DNA from: Dyadobacter luteus
GTDB lineage: Bacteria > Bacteroidota > Bacteroidia > Cytophagales > Spirosomataceae
DNA: 64,000 nt
NCBI RefSeq assembly: GCF_003383615.1
Contig: NZ_QNUL01000021.1
Coordinates: forward strand, 45,184 to 109,183
Direction: 5' to 3'
The position numbers and the translations under genes were made by a program. This document shows positions 53,394-62,007 of this stretch, one piece after another. Under the pieces are notes generated by a model, which had not been told where the DNA came from, made no database searches, and was given only the letters and a program-made list of their open reading frames with translations. Each line of letters starts with the position of its first letter. The stretch's first letter is position 1.

Positions 53394-54815
53394 ATGTTTG
53401 GTCTAGAAACCGACATTTTTATTCTCCTCGCTTTCAGTATCTTAGCGGCTTGTGCTTTCGAATTTGTTAACGGTTTTCACGATACGGCCAATGCTGTAGC
53501 TACAGTGATTTATACCAATTCCCTTAAGCCCAATATCGCAGTAATGTGGTCGGGTTTCTGCAACTTCCTTGGGGTATTCTTCGGTGGTATTGCGGTCGCA
53601 ATGGGGATTGTAAACCTGTTGCCGGTAGAAATGCTGATTGATCAGAATGTCTACCATAGTATTGCCATGGTTTTTGCGCTTCTGTTCAGTGCGATTATCT
53701 GGAACCTGGGAACCTGGTACTTCGGATTACCAAGTTCAAGTTCTCACACATTGATCGGTTCGATCCTGGGTGTAGGTCTTGCATTTACATTTATGCCTGA
53801 AAATACGAAAGGTGCTGGTGTAAACTGGACCAAGGCTGAAGAACTTTTCATGTCGCTTCTTACTTCGCCGATTTTCGGTTTTGCACTTGCGATCATCATT
53901 ATGTTTATGCTTCGCCGACTACTATCGAAGCCACTTCGAGATGTGGTTTTCAGCGAGCCAAAGAAAAATCAGCCACCTCCGTTATGGATTCGTGCGATAT
54001 TGGTAATGACTTGTACATTGGTAAGTTTTTTCCATGGTTCTAACGACGGACAAAAGGGAGTAGGACTTGTGATGCTGATTCTGATCGGGATTGTACCTGC
54101 GCACTTTGCTTTGGATAACAGTGTGAATCCAGCTGAAATGAGAGGTGATCTTGTTAAAATTGAACAAACAGTAAGTAGGATAGATTCTTCAAAATTGTCG
54201 GAAACGGATCGTGGTAAATTGCGTTCTATTCATGAAGAAATCGCTGCTTTGAATACATTGATAAGCCAACCACTTCTGGATAAGAAATTGCCACTTGAAG
54301 CACGCATGGGCGCTCGTCGTTCCTTGTTGCTGATCAGTCGTAACACTAAAACCATCCTGGATAATGGTGATGCAACATTAAACACAGAAGATAAAGCTTA
54401 TCTTAAAATGCAGTCAGGTAGTGAAAAAGGGATCAGACGCTACACCGATTATGCTCCTGATTGGGTTATTCTGATGATTTCACTTTCATTGGGTCTGGGA
54501 ACAATGGTAGGCTGGAAACGTATTGTCGTGACGATTGGAGAGAAAATTGGTAAGCAACACCTTACTTATGCGCAGGGAGCATCTGCGGAGTTGGTTGCTG
54601 CAAGTACAATCGGAGTATCATCTTACCTTGGTTTGCCTGTGAGTACAACACACGTTTTATCATCCGGTATTGCCGGTTCGATGGTGGCAAGTAAGGGAGT
54701 TAAAAACCTTCAGGCTGGTACGATTCGTAATATTGTAATTGCATGGGTACTTACACTTCCTGTTACGATGTTGCTTTCCGGAACGTTATATGCATTCTTC
54801 CGTTGGATATTTTAA
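53394..54815 (+). CDS. PiT family inorganic phosphate transporter
   Basis: Low-affinity cation-coupled phosphate permease of 473 residues. PiT signature repeats: GFHDTANAVATVIYTNSLKP near 27-46, GLPSSSSHTLIGSILG near 115-130 and, in the second half, SAELVAASTIGVSSYLGLPVSTTHVLSSG near 395-425. A hydrophilic, helical central segment of about 110 residues (about 245-355, KIEQTVSRIDSS... to ...GSEKGIRRYTDYA) interrupts the two halves. No DUF47/PhoU-like gene adjoins it, although this is a common partner. With the PafA pair it could serve phosphate scavenging. Confidence 0.93.
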   Translation: MFGLETDIFILLAFSILAACAFEFVNGFHDTANAVATVIYTNSLKPNIAVMWSGFCNFLGVFFGGIAVAMGIVNLLPVEMLIDQNVYHSIAMVFALLFSAIIWNLGTWYFGLPSSSSHTLIGSILGVGLAFTFMPENTKGAGVNWTKAEELFMSLLTSPIFGFALAIIIMFMLRRLLSKPLRDVVFSEPKKNQPPPLWIRAILVMTCTLVSFFHGSNDGQKGVGLVMLILIGIVPAHFALDNSVNPAEMRGDLVKIEQTVSRIDSSKLSETDRGKLRSIHEEIAALNTLISQPLLDKKLPLEARMGARRSLLLISRNTKTILDNGDATLNTEDKAYLKMQSGSEKGIRRYTDYAPDWVILMISLSLGLGTMVGWKRIVVTIGEKIGKQHLTYAQGASAELVAASTIGVSSYLGLPVSTTHVLSSGIAGSMVASKGVKNLQAGTIRNIVIAWVLTLPVTMLLSGTLYAFFRWIF

Positions 54816-54833
54816 GAAGAAGTTAAAGGAGTT

Positions 54834-54964
54834 AAGAAGTCAGAGGAGTTAGCTCTGCTAACCAAAGTTTATTCCGGTCTGAACGCTTTTTAGCGGTCTG
54901 AACGGTGAAAGAAAAGCTAAATTATTAAAGAAGTAAAGGAGTTAAGGAATGAGTGGCGTTAGCT
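54834..54964 (+). repeat. Direct-repeat element after the phosphate transporter
   Basis: Two copies of a roughly 38-bp sequence, AAGAAGTTAAAGGAGTTAAG... at 54834-54872 and AAAGAAGTAAAGGAGTTAAG... at 54928-54964, both ending GTTAGCT. Between them CGGTCTGAACG occurs twice (about 54876 and 54894), and GTTAGC-TCT-GCTAAC at 54848-54862 forms a small hairpin. Shares the GGAGTTA/GAAGTTA theme of the repeats at 46.6 and 56.2 kb. Confidence 0.65.
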
Positions 54965-54986
54965 ACAGTCCCTTAACTCCTTTTTC
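54935..54986 (+). terminator. Probable terminator downstream of the phosphate transporter
   Basis: 13-bp perfect stem AAAGGAGTTAAGG (54935-54947) with CCTTAACTCCTTT (54971-54983), loop of 23 nt, then TTCTT. The left arm is supplied by the second direct repeat copy. The rest of the 394-bp gap to nadA contains AACTTCT-type degenerate repeats (55080-55135) and no gene. Confidence 0.65.
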
Positions 54987-55209
54987 TTGTTGTAAGATAT
55001 TGACGCCGGCACTCGTTGGTATTTTTAATGTTCATTTTCAGAATATAGTTGTCGTTTAATGGGATAGCGTGTTTGGTTTTAACTTCTCTATCTCCATGAC
55101 TACTATAACTTCTTACCTTCTCTTCCTTCACTTCCTTTGCTTTTACAACAGTTATTATCGTACTTAGGCGTGGATTTTTAATCATAAGAAAAGCCAATTA
55201 TTCACCATA

Positions 55210-56205
55210 ATGACAAAAATTGAAGAGCAGGTAGGTCGTTACGGATATGTAACGGAAGCTATTGCAGATGATATTGACCTGATTGCAGAAATCAACCGGT
55301 TGAAGAAAGAGAAGAATGCAGTAATCCTTGCGCATTTCTACGTGGATGCGGAAATACAGGATCTGGCTGATTATATAGGCGATAGCCTTGGGTTGTCTCA
55401 GCAGGCTGCAGCTACAGAGGCAGATATGATTGTTTTCTGCGGAGTCCATTTTATGGGTGAAACCGCTAAAGTGCTCAGTCCGCATAAAAAAGTAGTAATT
55501 CCTGACTTGAATGCAGGATGTTCACTGGCAGACTCAGCTCCGGCGGATAAGTTTGCTGCGTTCAAAGCTCAGTATCCTGACCATATTGTGATCAGCTATA
55601 TCAACTGTTCGGCGGAGATCAAAGCTCTGACGGACATTGTATGTACCTCTTCGAATGCCCTGCAAATTGTAGAGAGTCTGCCGAAAGATCAGAAGATTAT
55701 TTTTGCTCCGGATGCCAATCTGGGTCGGTATGTGGCACACAAGACGGGTCGCGATATGGTACTTTGGGATGGTGCATGTATTGTGCATATCGACATTTCA
55801 AAAGAAAAACTGCAGCAGTTGAGAGAGGAGCATCCGGATGCATTACTCATTGCGCACCCGGAATGTAAGCAGGATATTCTGGTACAGGCCGATTTCGTGA
55901 GTTCTACAACAGGACTGTTGAAATTCGTAAAAGAATCGGAGCATGATAAATTTATTGTGGCTACTGAAGCAGGGATTTTGCATAAAATGAAACAGTCGGT
56001 GCCGGATAAAAAACTGATTCCTGCCCCTGGTTCAGATAACAACACCTGTGCCTGTTCGGAGTGTCCGTACATGAAGATGAATACGTTAGAAAAAGTGTAT
56101 AATGCACTTCTTTATGAGCAACCGGAGATTTTTGTTCCCGAAGATATCAGGGTAAAAGCATATGAGTCAGTGGCTCGCATGCTTGAATTGAGTAAAGGAA
56201 TTTGA
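55210..56205 (+). CDS. nadA: Quinolinate synthase
   Basis: Condenses iminoaspartate with dihydroxyacetone phosphate to quinolinate in NAD synthesis, using a 4Fe-4S cluster. Cluster ligands are Cys104 (NAGCSLAD), Cys219 (AHPECK) and Cys285 (SECPYM). Other family marks are AHFYVDAEIQDLADYIGDSL (41-60) and PDANLGRYVAHKTGRDM (167-183). At 331 aa it is the full length for the group. nadB follows in the same direction but 395 nt away, with a repeat array between; nadC is not in the window. Confidence 0.97.
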   Translation: MTKIEEQVGRYGYVTEAIADDIDLIAEINRLKKEKNAVILAHFYVDAEIQDLADYIGDSLGLSQQAAATEADMIVFCGVHFMGETAKVLSPHKKVVIPDLNAGCSLADSAPADKFAAFKAQYPDHIVISYINCSAEIKALTDIVCTSSNALQIVESLPKDQKIIFAPDANLGRYVAHKTGRDMVLWDGACIVHIDISKEKLQQLREEHPDALLIAHPECKQDILVQADFVSSTTGLLKFVKESEHDKFIVATEAGILHKMKQSVPDKKLIPAPGSDNNTCACSECPYMKMNTLEKVYNALLYEQPEIFVPEDIRVKAYESVARMLELSKGI

Positions 56206-56248
56206 GGGAGGAGTTAAGAAGTTAGTAGTAGTTATAGAAGTTAGATAG

Positions 56249-56560
56249 CAAAGCGTAGCAAAAGCCTGAAAGGCTTCCATCGCTCAGCTCGGGGCATCGT
56301 CCCGCGGAGAGTTAATAAGAGTTAGAGCGCAAAGCGTAGCAAAAGCCTGAAAGGCTTCCATCGCTCAGCCCGAGGCACCGCCCCGCGGAGAGTTAATAGG
56401 AGTTAGAGCGCAAAGCGTAGCAAAAGCCTGAAAGGCTTCCATCGCTCAGCCCGGGGCACCGCCCCGCGGAGAGTTAATAAGAGTTAGAGCGCAAAGCGTA
56501 GCAAAAGCCTGAAAGGCTTCCATCGCTCAGCCCGGGGCATAGCCCCGAGGGAGAGTTCCA
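56249..56560 (+). repeat. Four-copy 81-bp tandem repeat between nadA and nadB
   Basis: Copies start at 56249, 56330, 56411 and 56492; period exactly 81 bp, last copy diverging after about 56540. Each copy starts CAAAGCGTAGCAAAAGCCTG and contains two hairpins: AAGCCT-GAA-AGGCTT, and about 14 nt later CGGGGC-ACC-GCCCCG (with base changes in copies 1 and 2). The spacer ends GAGAGTTAATAAGAGTTAG. All plus-strand frames hit a stop in every unit, so it is not coding despite a period divisible by three. It occupies nearly the whole 395-bp gap. Confidence 0.92.
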
Positions 56561-56600
56561 GGGAATAAAAGAAACAAAGTAAAACCACCAATTGTAAAAA

Positions 56601-58181
56601 ATGCCTCAGTTCGACTTTCTGATTATTGGTTCCGGGATAGCCGGACTCAGCTATGCAGCCAAACTTGCACGACATTTTGAAGCAGCAAAAAAAGATATTT
56701 CTATCGCTGTGATCACGAAGGTGCAGGCGGATGAAACCAATACTAAGTATGCACAGGGCGGAATTGCGGTGGTTTGGGCTGAATCGGATTCATTCGAAAA
56801 ACACATCCAGGATACCATGGATGCGGGTGATGAGGTTAATAAAAGAAATATAGTCGAAATAGTGGTTACCGAAGCGCCGGAACGTATTCAGGAGCTGATT
56901 GACTACGGAACCCGTTTTGATAAAGAAACTGGTGGCGAATATGACCTTGCCAAAGAAGGTGGGCATTCCGATAACCGGATTCTTCATTTTAAAGACATTA
57001 CCGGAGCTGAAATTGAAAGAGCACTGCTCGAAGAAGTAAGCCGCCATAAGAGCATTCAGATTTTTACGCATTATTACGCTGTTGAGCTTATTACGCAGCA
57101 TCATCTGGGTGAAACTGTGTACCGCTACCGGGAAGATATTAAGTGTTTTGGAGCTTATGTACTGAACCGTAAAACCGGAGAAGTTGAAAAGTTTCTGGCA
57201 AAAACAACCTTGCTCGCTACCGGCGGAATAGGCAATGTTTACCAGAGTACAACCAATCCCACAATTGCTACAGGGGATGGTATCGCTATGGCTTATCGCG
57301 CCAAAGGAATATGCGATAACATGGAGTTTATCCAGTTCCACCCAACTAGTTTTTATCAGCCCGGCAAAAAGCCTTCCTTTCTGATATCCGAGGCCGTTCG
57401 TGGGTTTGGCGGAATTCTGAAACGGGCAGACGGAAGTACTTTTATGGAACAATACGATAGCCGGCTTTCATTAGCGCCAAGAGATATTGTTGCCAGAGCG
57501 ATAGATTCTGAGATGAAAAGGAATGGGGTGGATCATGTATATCTGGATGTGCGCCACTGCGATTACGAGAAATTTTTAGAGCACTTCCCCAATATCACAC
57601 AATATTGCCTTGATGCCGGGATTGACGTGCGAACAGATATGATCCCCGTTGTACCAGCACAGCATTATATGTGTGGTGGTGTACGTGTGAACGAATGGGG
57701 AAAAACCAATATCAATTTCCTGTATGCGGTAGGAGAGTGCGCATGCACGGGTCTACATGGGTCTAACAGACTGGCATCCAATTCTCTTCTGGAAGCAGTT
57801 GTTTTCGGACATCGTGCATTTGTCAGTACACTTTCAAGTTTTGATGAGGCCGTAATACCCGACAATATTCCTGAATGGGATGACACCGGTACAACACATC
57901 CGGAAGAAAATGTGCTTGTTACCGAAATGACGCGTGAGCTGAACAGCATTATGTCCAATTATGTCGGTATTGTAAGGACAAATCGGAGGATGAAACGTGC
58001 TTATGACCGTCTGGAACTCCTGCATCAGGAACATGAAGAACTGTACCGCGAGTCGAAAGTATCGGTAGCGATCTGTGAGCTTCGGAATATGATTTCGGTT
58101 TCCTATCTCATTATCAAAATGGCCATGGCGCGTCGCGAGAATATCGGTTTACATTATAATGCGGATCACGTCAAATCCTGA
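56601..58181 (+). CDS. nadB: L-aspartate oxidase
   Basis: FAD enzyme that oxidises L-aspartate to iminoaspartate, the substrate of the adjacent NadA. 526 residues. FAD loop FLIIGSGIAGLSYAAKLA at 5-22. Active-site and flavin motifs: TKYAQGGIAVVW near 48-59, EGGHSDNRILHF, HPTSFY, RDIVARAID and the C-terminal CTGLHGSNRLASNSLLEA. Succinate dehydrogenase/fumarate reductase flavoproteins are the related alternative, but length and the nadA context decide. Ends at a strong terminator. Confidence 0.96.
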   Translation: MPQFDFLIIGSGIAGLSYAAKLARHFEAAKKDISIAVITKVQADETNTKYAQGGIAVVWAESDSFEKHIQDTMDAGDEVNKRNIVEIVVTEAPERIQELIDYGTRFDKETGGEYDLAKEGGHSDNRILHFKDITGAEIERALLEEVSRHKSIQIFTHYYAVELITQHHLGETVYRYREDIKCFGAYVLNRKTGEVEKFLAKTTLLATGGIGNVYQSTTNPTIATGDGIAMAYRAKGICDNMEFIQFHPTSFYQPGKKPSFLISEAVRGFGGILKRADGSTFMEQYDSRLSLAPRDIVARAIDSEMKRNGVDHVYLDVRHCDYEKFLEHFPNITQYCLDAGIDVRTDMIPVVPAQHYMCGGVRVNEWGKTNINFLYAVGECACTGLHGSNRLASNSLLEAVVFGHRAFVSTLSSFDEAVIPDNIPEWDDTGTTHPEENVLVTEMTRELNSIMSNYVGIVRTNRRMKRAYDRLELLHQEHEELYRESKVSVAICELRNMISVSYLIIKMAMARRENIGLHYNADHVKS

Positions 58182-58253
58182 AACTACTTTAATATAAAAT
58201 ATTTCCTCTTGTCAGGCTGAGCTCGTCGACCCCTGTTCATGATTATATCTTCA

Positions 58254-58310
58254 AAGGCTTTTCTTATTAGTCAGATCCGGGAATCTGCTATAAGAAAAGC
58301 CTTATTTTTT
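58254..58310 (+). terminator. Terminator of nadB
   Basis: 14-bp perfect stem AAGGCTTTTCTTAT (58254-58267) with ATAAGAAAAGCCTT (58290-58303), 22-nt loop, followed by ATTTTTTTT. 73 nt after the nadB stop. Confidence 0.9.
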
Positions 58311-58779
58311 TGAATTCCTTTTATCCATCCTGCCTTCTTGCCGCTGCCTTCGTAATTATTTGTATATGATAGTTACAAGATTTAATATCAATACGGTTAC
58401 TTATTGTTATATTTTAATAATAAGTATAAGTTTATCAATTAAATGGCGTATTTATTTAAAAATTGGCAATTTTTTGTATTTAAACATGAGTAAAAAAATA
58501 AGTTTTGCACTTAGGGAATAAGTAACTAAAAGTATCTAATAATAAATGTGACCAATTAATTTGAATTGTACACATGCTAAAGTACATACCGCAGTTGCCT
58601 GACATCTAACCTATGAACTTAAAACACACTTTTGATTTGAAACTCTACGCTTGCGCTTGCACTCCATTATTCTCTTCCTCTCTACAGTTAAAGTACCCTG
58701 ATGATTTAAGTTTTTCCTGCGCCTGTGAAGGTCTCAGGGATATGTGATTTTACCTTTTTTCTAACCAATCAATTAATCT
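58311..58779 (+). other. Long leader region upstream of the third SusC
   Basis: About 470 bp, AT-rich to 58540. A near-promoter ATAAGTTTTGC lies at 58497-58507, one base longer than TAnnTTTG. A 44-codon frame at 58613-58747 (MNLKHTFDLKLYACAC...) has no recognisable feature and no good ribosome site, and is not called as a gene. No sigma/FecR genes are present, so regulation of this pair must come from elsewhere. Confidence 0.45.
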
Positions 58780-61700
58780 ATGAGAATGTCTACCAGATGG
58801 ACGTGTCGTGATTCAGCGCGATATGTCTTCTCTCTCTTGATCATCCTTATGACCGTTGCCGGGGCGTATGCCCAAAATGCTGTCAAAGGGATAGTTAAAG
58901 ACGACCAGGGGCAAGGCCTGCCTGGTGTAAGTGTTGTTGTGAAAGGAACAACAGCCGGAACTGTTACCGATATTGAAGGGGCATACACAGTAAATGTGCC
59001 TGGTAACAGCAGTACTTTGATTTTTTCTTACATCGGCTATCTGACACAGGAAATTGTTGTTGGGAGCAAGACAACCGTTGATGTAACTCTTGCTTCGGAT
59101 GTTAAGTCACTTGGAGAAGTAGTCGTTGTAGGATATGGTACAGCAAAAAAGGCTACTTTGACAGGTTCTGTAACAGCAGTAAAGGGAACAGAACTTGAAA
59201 AGGCGCCAGCTGCTAACCTTTCGAATACATTAGGTGGTCGTTTGCCAGGTATTTCAGCGGTGCAGTCAAGTGGGGAACCAGGCTATGATGGCTCGGCGAT
59301 CCGTATTCGTGGTACAAACTCTCTCGGAAACAGCAATGCGCTTATCGTTGTGGATGGAGTTCCCAACCGTAGTGGTGGTTTGGATCGTATCAATCCGGCA
59401 GATATCGAGAGTATTTCTGTACTGAAAGATGCTGCTGCTGCGATTTACGGATCACGTGCAGGTAATGGTGTAATCCTGATCACAACCAAACGTGGCAAAT
59501 CAGGAAAACCACAATTGTCTTATGACATGAATTTTGGCGTGAGCCAGCCAACGCGTACGCCTAAAATGTCTGACGCGGCAGAATATGCTACCATCAGAAA
59601 TGAGTTGCAGATTTATGACAACCTGCCTGTAGGGCAATGGAGTGGCGCATTGGAAGGTTTCAATAGCACTGGCAATTATACAAGAACAGACAACGGAAGT
59701 GTCGTAAGTGCCGTTTTTAAGCCAGAAGATATGCAGAAATTCCGTGATGGAAGTGATCCTCTGCTGCATCCAAATACAGATTGGTACGGTTCGGTACTTC
59801 GTAATTGGGCACCACAGCAGCGCCATAATGTACAGCTTATGGGTGGTAGTGAAAACGTCAAATACCTTGCTTCTTTAGGACATATCAACCAGTCGGGTTA
59901 TTATATCAACTCTGCAACAGGTTACAAGCAATATGATTTGCGTATCAATCTGGATGCTCAGATTAACAAGTATGTAAAGGCCAATCTCGGTGTAACATTG
60001 AGAGAAGAATTCCGTCATTTCCCGAGTGGCGGTAATGGAGCCGGCGCTATTTTCCGTATGCTGATGCGCGGAAAACCAACCGAGATCGCGATCTGGCCGG
60101 ATGGCAGACCGGGCCCGGATATTGAAAATGGCCAGAACCCTGCAGTGATTACAACCAATACTACCGGTTACAACAACGACAAAAGGGATTATATACAAAC
60201 CAATGGAGGTCTGGAGATTCAAATACCAGGTATTACTGGTTTGAAAGCCAACGTAATGGCGGCGCTTGATAAGCAGCATCGCCGGGTGAAGAACTGGGAG
60301 ACACCTTGGACTTTGTATTTTTGGGATAAGCAGTCTTATGAAGCAGACCGTGTAACTCCTGTACTTAACGGTTCTGTGCGTTCAACCTTTGCAGATCCCC
60401 GTTTGACTGAAAGAGCATCCCAAGAACTTTCGATTCAGTTAACGGGACAAGTGTCTTATGAAAAATCATTCGGCTCGCATAATTTCAATGTAATGGCTGG
60501 TATTCAGAGAGAAACAGTAGATGCTGACGGATTTTTCGCTTATCGCCGCTACTTTATCTCTCCGGCTGTAGATCAGTTACTGGCCGGTGCTGCTGCTGAA
60601 CAGAATATTGGAAATAATCCTGAAGATTTGTACCGTCGTGCACGTTTGAGTTACTTTGGTCGTGCAGGTTATAACTTTAAAGAGAAGTATATAGCTGAAT
60701 TCCTGTGGCGTCATGATGGCTCATTTATGTTCCCGACAAATGGTCGCTGGGGATTTTTTCCAGGTGTTTCAGCAGGATGGCGTATATCTGAGGAAGATTT
60801 CTGGAAGAACAACGTTCGTTTTGTAAACAATGTCAAACTGCGCGGGTCATGGGGGCAAATGGGTGCAGAACCTTATTTCTTGGGAACCGAGACATTGGCT
60901 GAATACCAATATCTATCTACAATGGGCTTCAGTAATTTCGTATTGGGTGATCAGGTGGCGAAAACTTTGCTGGAAACCCGTATAGCAAACGAAAACTACA
61001 CATGGGAGGTTGCTAACAATTCAAATATCGGGATTGAGGGAACTTTGTTTAGAGACAAAGTAGCATTTGAATTTGATTACTTTATCAATAATCGTTCAAG
61101 TATGTTGATTCCTAAAGCAGGATCTACGCCTTCTTCAGTCGGAATCGATGGCCGGCTTCCACCCCAGAACCTGGGGCGTCTTCAGAACAAAGGATGGGAG
61201 TTTAAAGTGAGTTATGATGGAAATGCCGGTGACTTTACCTACTCTATCGGGGTTAATGGAGGTTACGCCAAAAATGAAATCAAGTACTGGGATGAGGTGC
61301 CAAACGTACCATCATACCAAAGAACAACTGGAATGCCTTACCAGTCATTCCTTGTATATCAGTTTGATGGTGTATTTAAAGATCAGTCAGCAATTGACTC
61401 AGAGCAGCTTGATTACAGCGCAATTGCTACCAATCTAAGACCTGGTGACATGAGGTTTAAGGATGTAAATGGCGACGGTGTGATCAATGCAGATGACCGC
61501 GTTCGTACCGAAAAAGTGCAACGTCCATGGTTTACAGGTGGTGCAACGATCAATCTGGGATACAAGTCATTTGACCTTTCCATGCTGTTTCAGGGAGCAA
61601 CGGGCGGACTTCAGGTCGTAGGTTTGACAGAGTCAGGTGACATCGGTAATTATCTGAAATACGACTATGATCACCGTTGGACGATTGATAATCCAACTGA

Positions 61701-62004
61701 TCAGTATCCAAGATTAACCAACCGTAACAACAGGTATTATACGAATGTGGATCAGGCGGGTATCAACAGTTACTTCCTGAGAAGTACTAATTATCTGCGT
61801 TTGAAAAACATCGAAGTAGGATACAACCTGCCGGCTGACTTCGGTTCTAAACTAGGGCTTACCAAATTCCGTCTGTATGTCAACGCATTGAACCTTTTCA
61901 CGATTGATAAAATCAAAGTTTGGGATCCGGAATCCACTAACACGAGCGGTCAGTATTATCCGCAATCGCGCATAGTAAGTGCAGGTCTACGTGTAGCATT
62001 TTAA
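58780..62004 (+). CDS. SusC/RagA TonB-dependent receptor without STN domain (module C)
   Basis: Outer-membrane importer of 1074 residues. Signal peptide about 1-33 (VFSLLIILMTVAGAYAQ). It goes directly into the CarboxypepD_reg domain (VKGIVKDDQGQGLPGVSVVV), with no STN domain, so it is not expected to signal through a FecR. Plug: EVVVVGYGTAKKATLTGSV, then ALIVVDGVPNRSGGLDRI. The SusC box is slightly reduced (DAAAAIYGSRAGNGVILITTKRG). DVNGDGVINADDR lies in the last third; ends SAGLRVAF. SusD follows after 3 nt. Confidence 0.95.
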   Translation: MRMSTRWTCRDSARYVFSLLIILMTVAGAYAQNAVKGIVKDDQGQGLPGVSVVVKGTTAGTVTDIEGAYTVNVPGNSSTLIFSYIGYLTQEIVVGSKTTVDVTLASDVKSLGEVVVVGYGTAKKATLTGSVTAVKGTELEKAPAANLSNTLGGRLPGISAVQSSGEPGYDGSAIRIRGTNSLGNSNALIVVDGVPNRSGGLDRINPADIESISVLKDAAAAIYGSRAGNGVILITTKRGKSGKPQLSYDMNFGVSQPTRTPKMSDAAEYATIRNELQIYDNLPVGQWSGALEGFNSTGNYTRTDNGSVVSAVFKPEDMQKFRDGSDPLLHPNTDWYGSVLRNWAPQQRHNVQLMGGSENVKYLASLGHINQSGYYINSATGYKQYDLRINLDAQINKYVKANLGVTLREEFRHFPSGGNGAGAIFRMLMRGKPTEIAIWPDGRPGPDIENGQNPAVITTNTTGYNNDKRDYIQTNGGLEIQIPGITGLKANVMAALDKQHRRVKNWETPWTLYFWDKQSYEADRVTPVLNGSVRSTFADPRLTERASQELSIQLTGQVSYEKSFGSHNFNVMAGIQRETVDADGFFAYRRYFISPAVDQLLAGAAAEQNIGNNPEDLYRRARLSYFGRAGYNFKEKYIAEFLWRHDGSFMFPTNGRWGFFPGVSAGWRISEEDFWKNNVRFVNNVKLRGSWGQMGAEPYFLGTETLAEYQYLSTMGFSNFVLGDQVAKTLLETRIANENYTWEVANNSNIGIEGTLFRDKVAFEFDYFINNRSSMLIPKAGSTPSSVGIDGRLPPQNLGRLQNKGWEFKVSYDGNAGDFTYSIGVNGGYAKNEIKYWDEVPNVPSYQRTTGMPYQSFLVYQFDGVFKDQSAIDSEQLDYSAIATNLRPGDMRFKDVNGDGVINADDRVRTEKVQRPWFTGGATINLGYKSFDLSMLFQGATGGLQVVGLTESGDIGNYLKYDYDHRWTIDNPTDQYPRLTNRNNRYYTNVDQAGINSYFLRSTNYLRLKNIEVGYNLPADFGSKLGLTKFRLYVNALNLFTIDKIKVWDPESTNTSGQYYPQSRIVSAGLRVAF

Positions 62005-62007
62005 TAA

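Noticed and set aside
56249..56560. 81-bp tandem array as a CRISPR
   Set aside because: Units abut with no variable spacers, and no cas genes are near; it is a plain tandem repeat.
56249..56560. 81-bp array (27 codons) as a repeat peptide gene
   Set aside because: All three plus-strand frames meet a stop codon inside the unit, and no start or ribosome site is suited; the minus-strand frame is short and atypical.
58613..58747. 44-codon frame with CAC/CAC cysteine pairs upstream of susC (module C)
   Set aside because: No ribosome site, no recognisable feature, and chance expectation in 470 bp; mentioned only in the leader entry.
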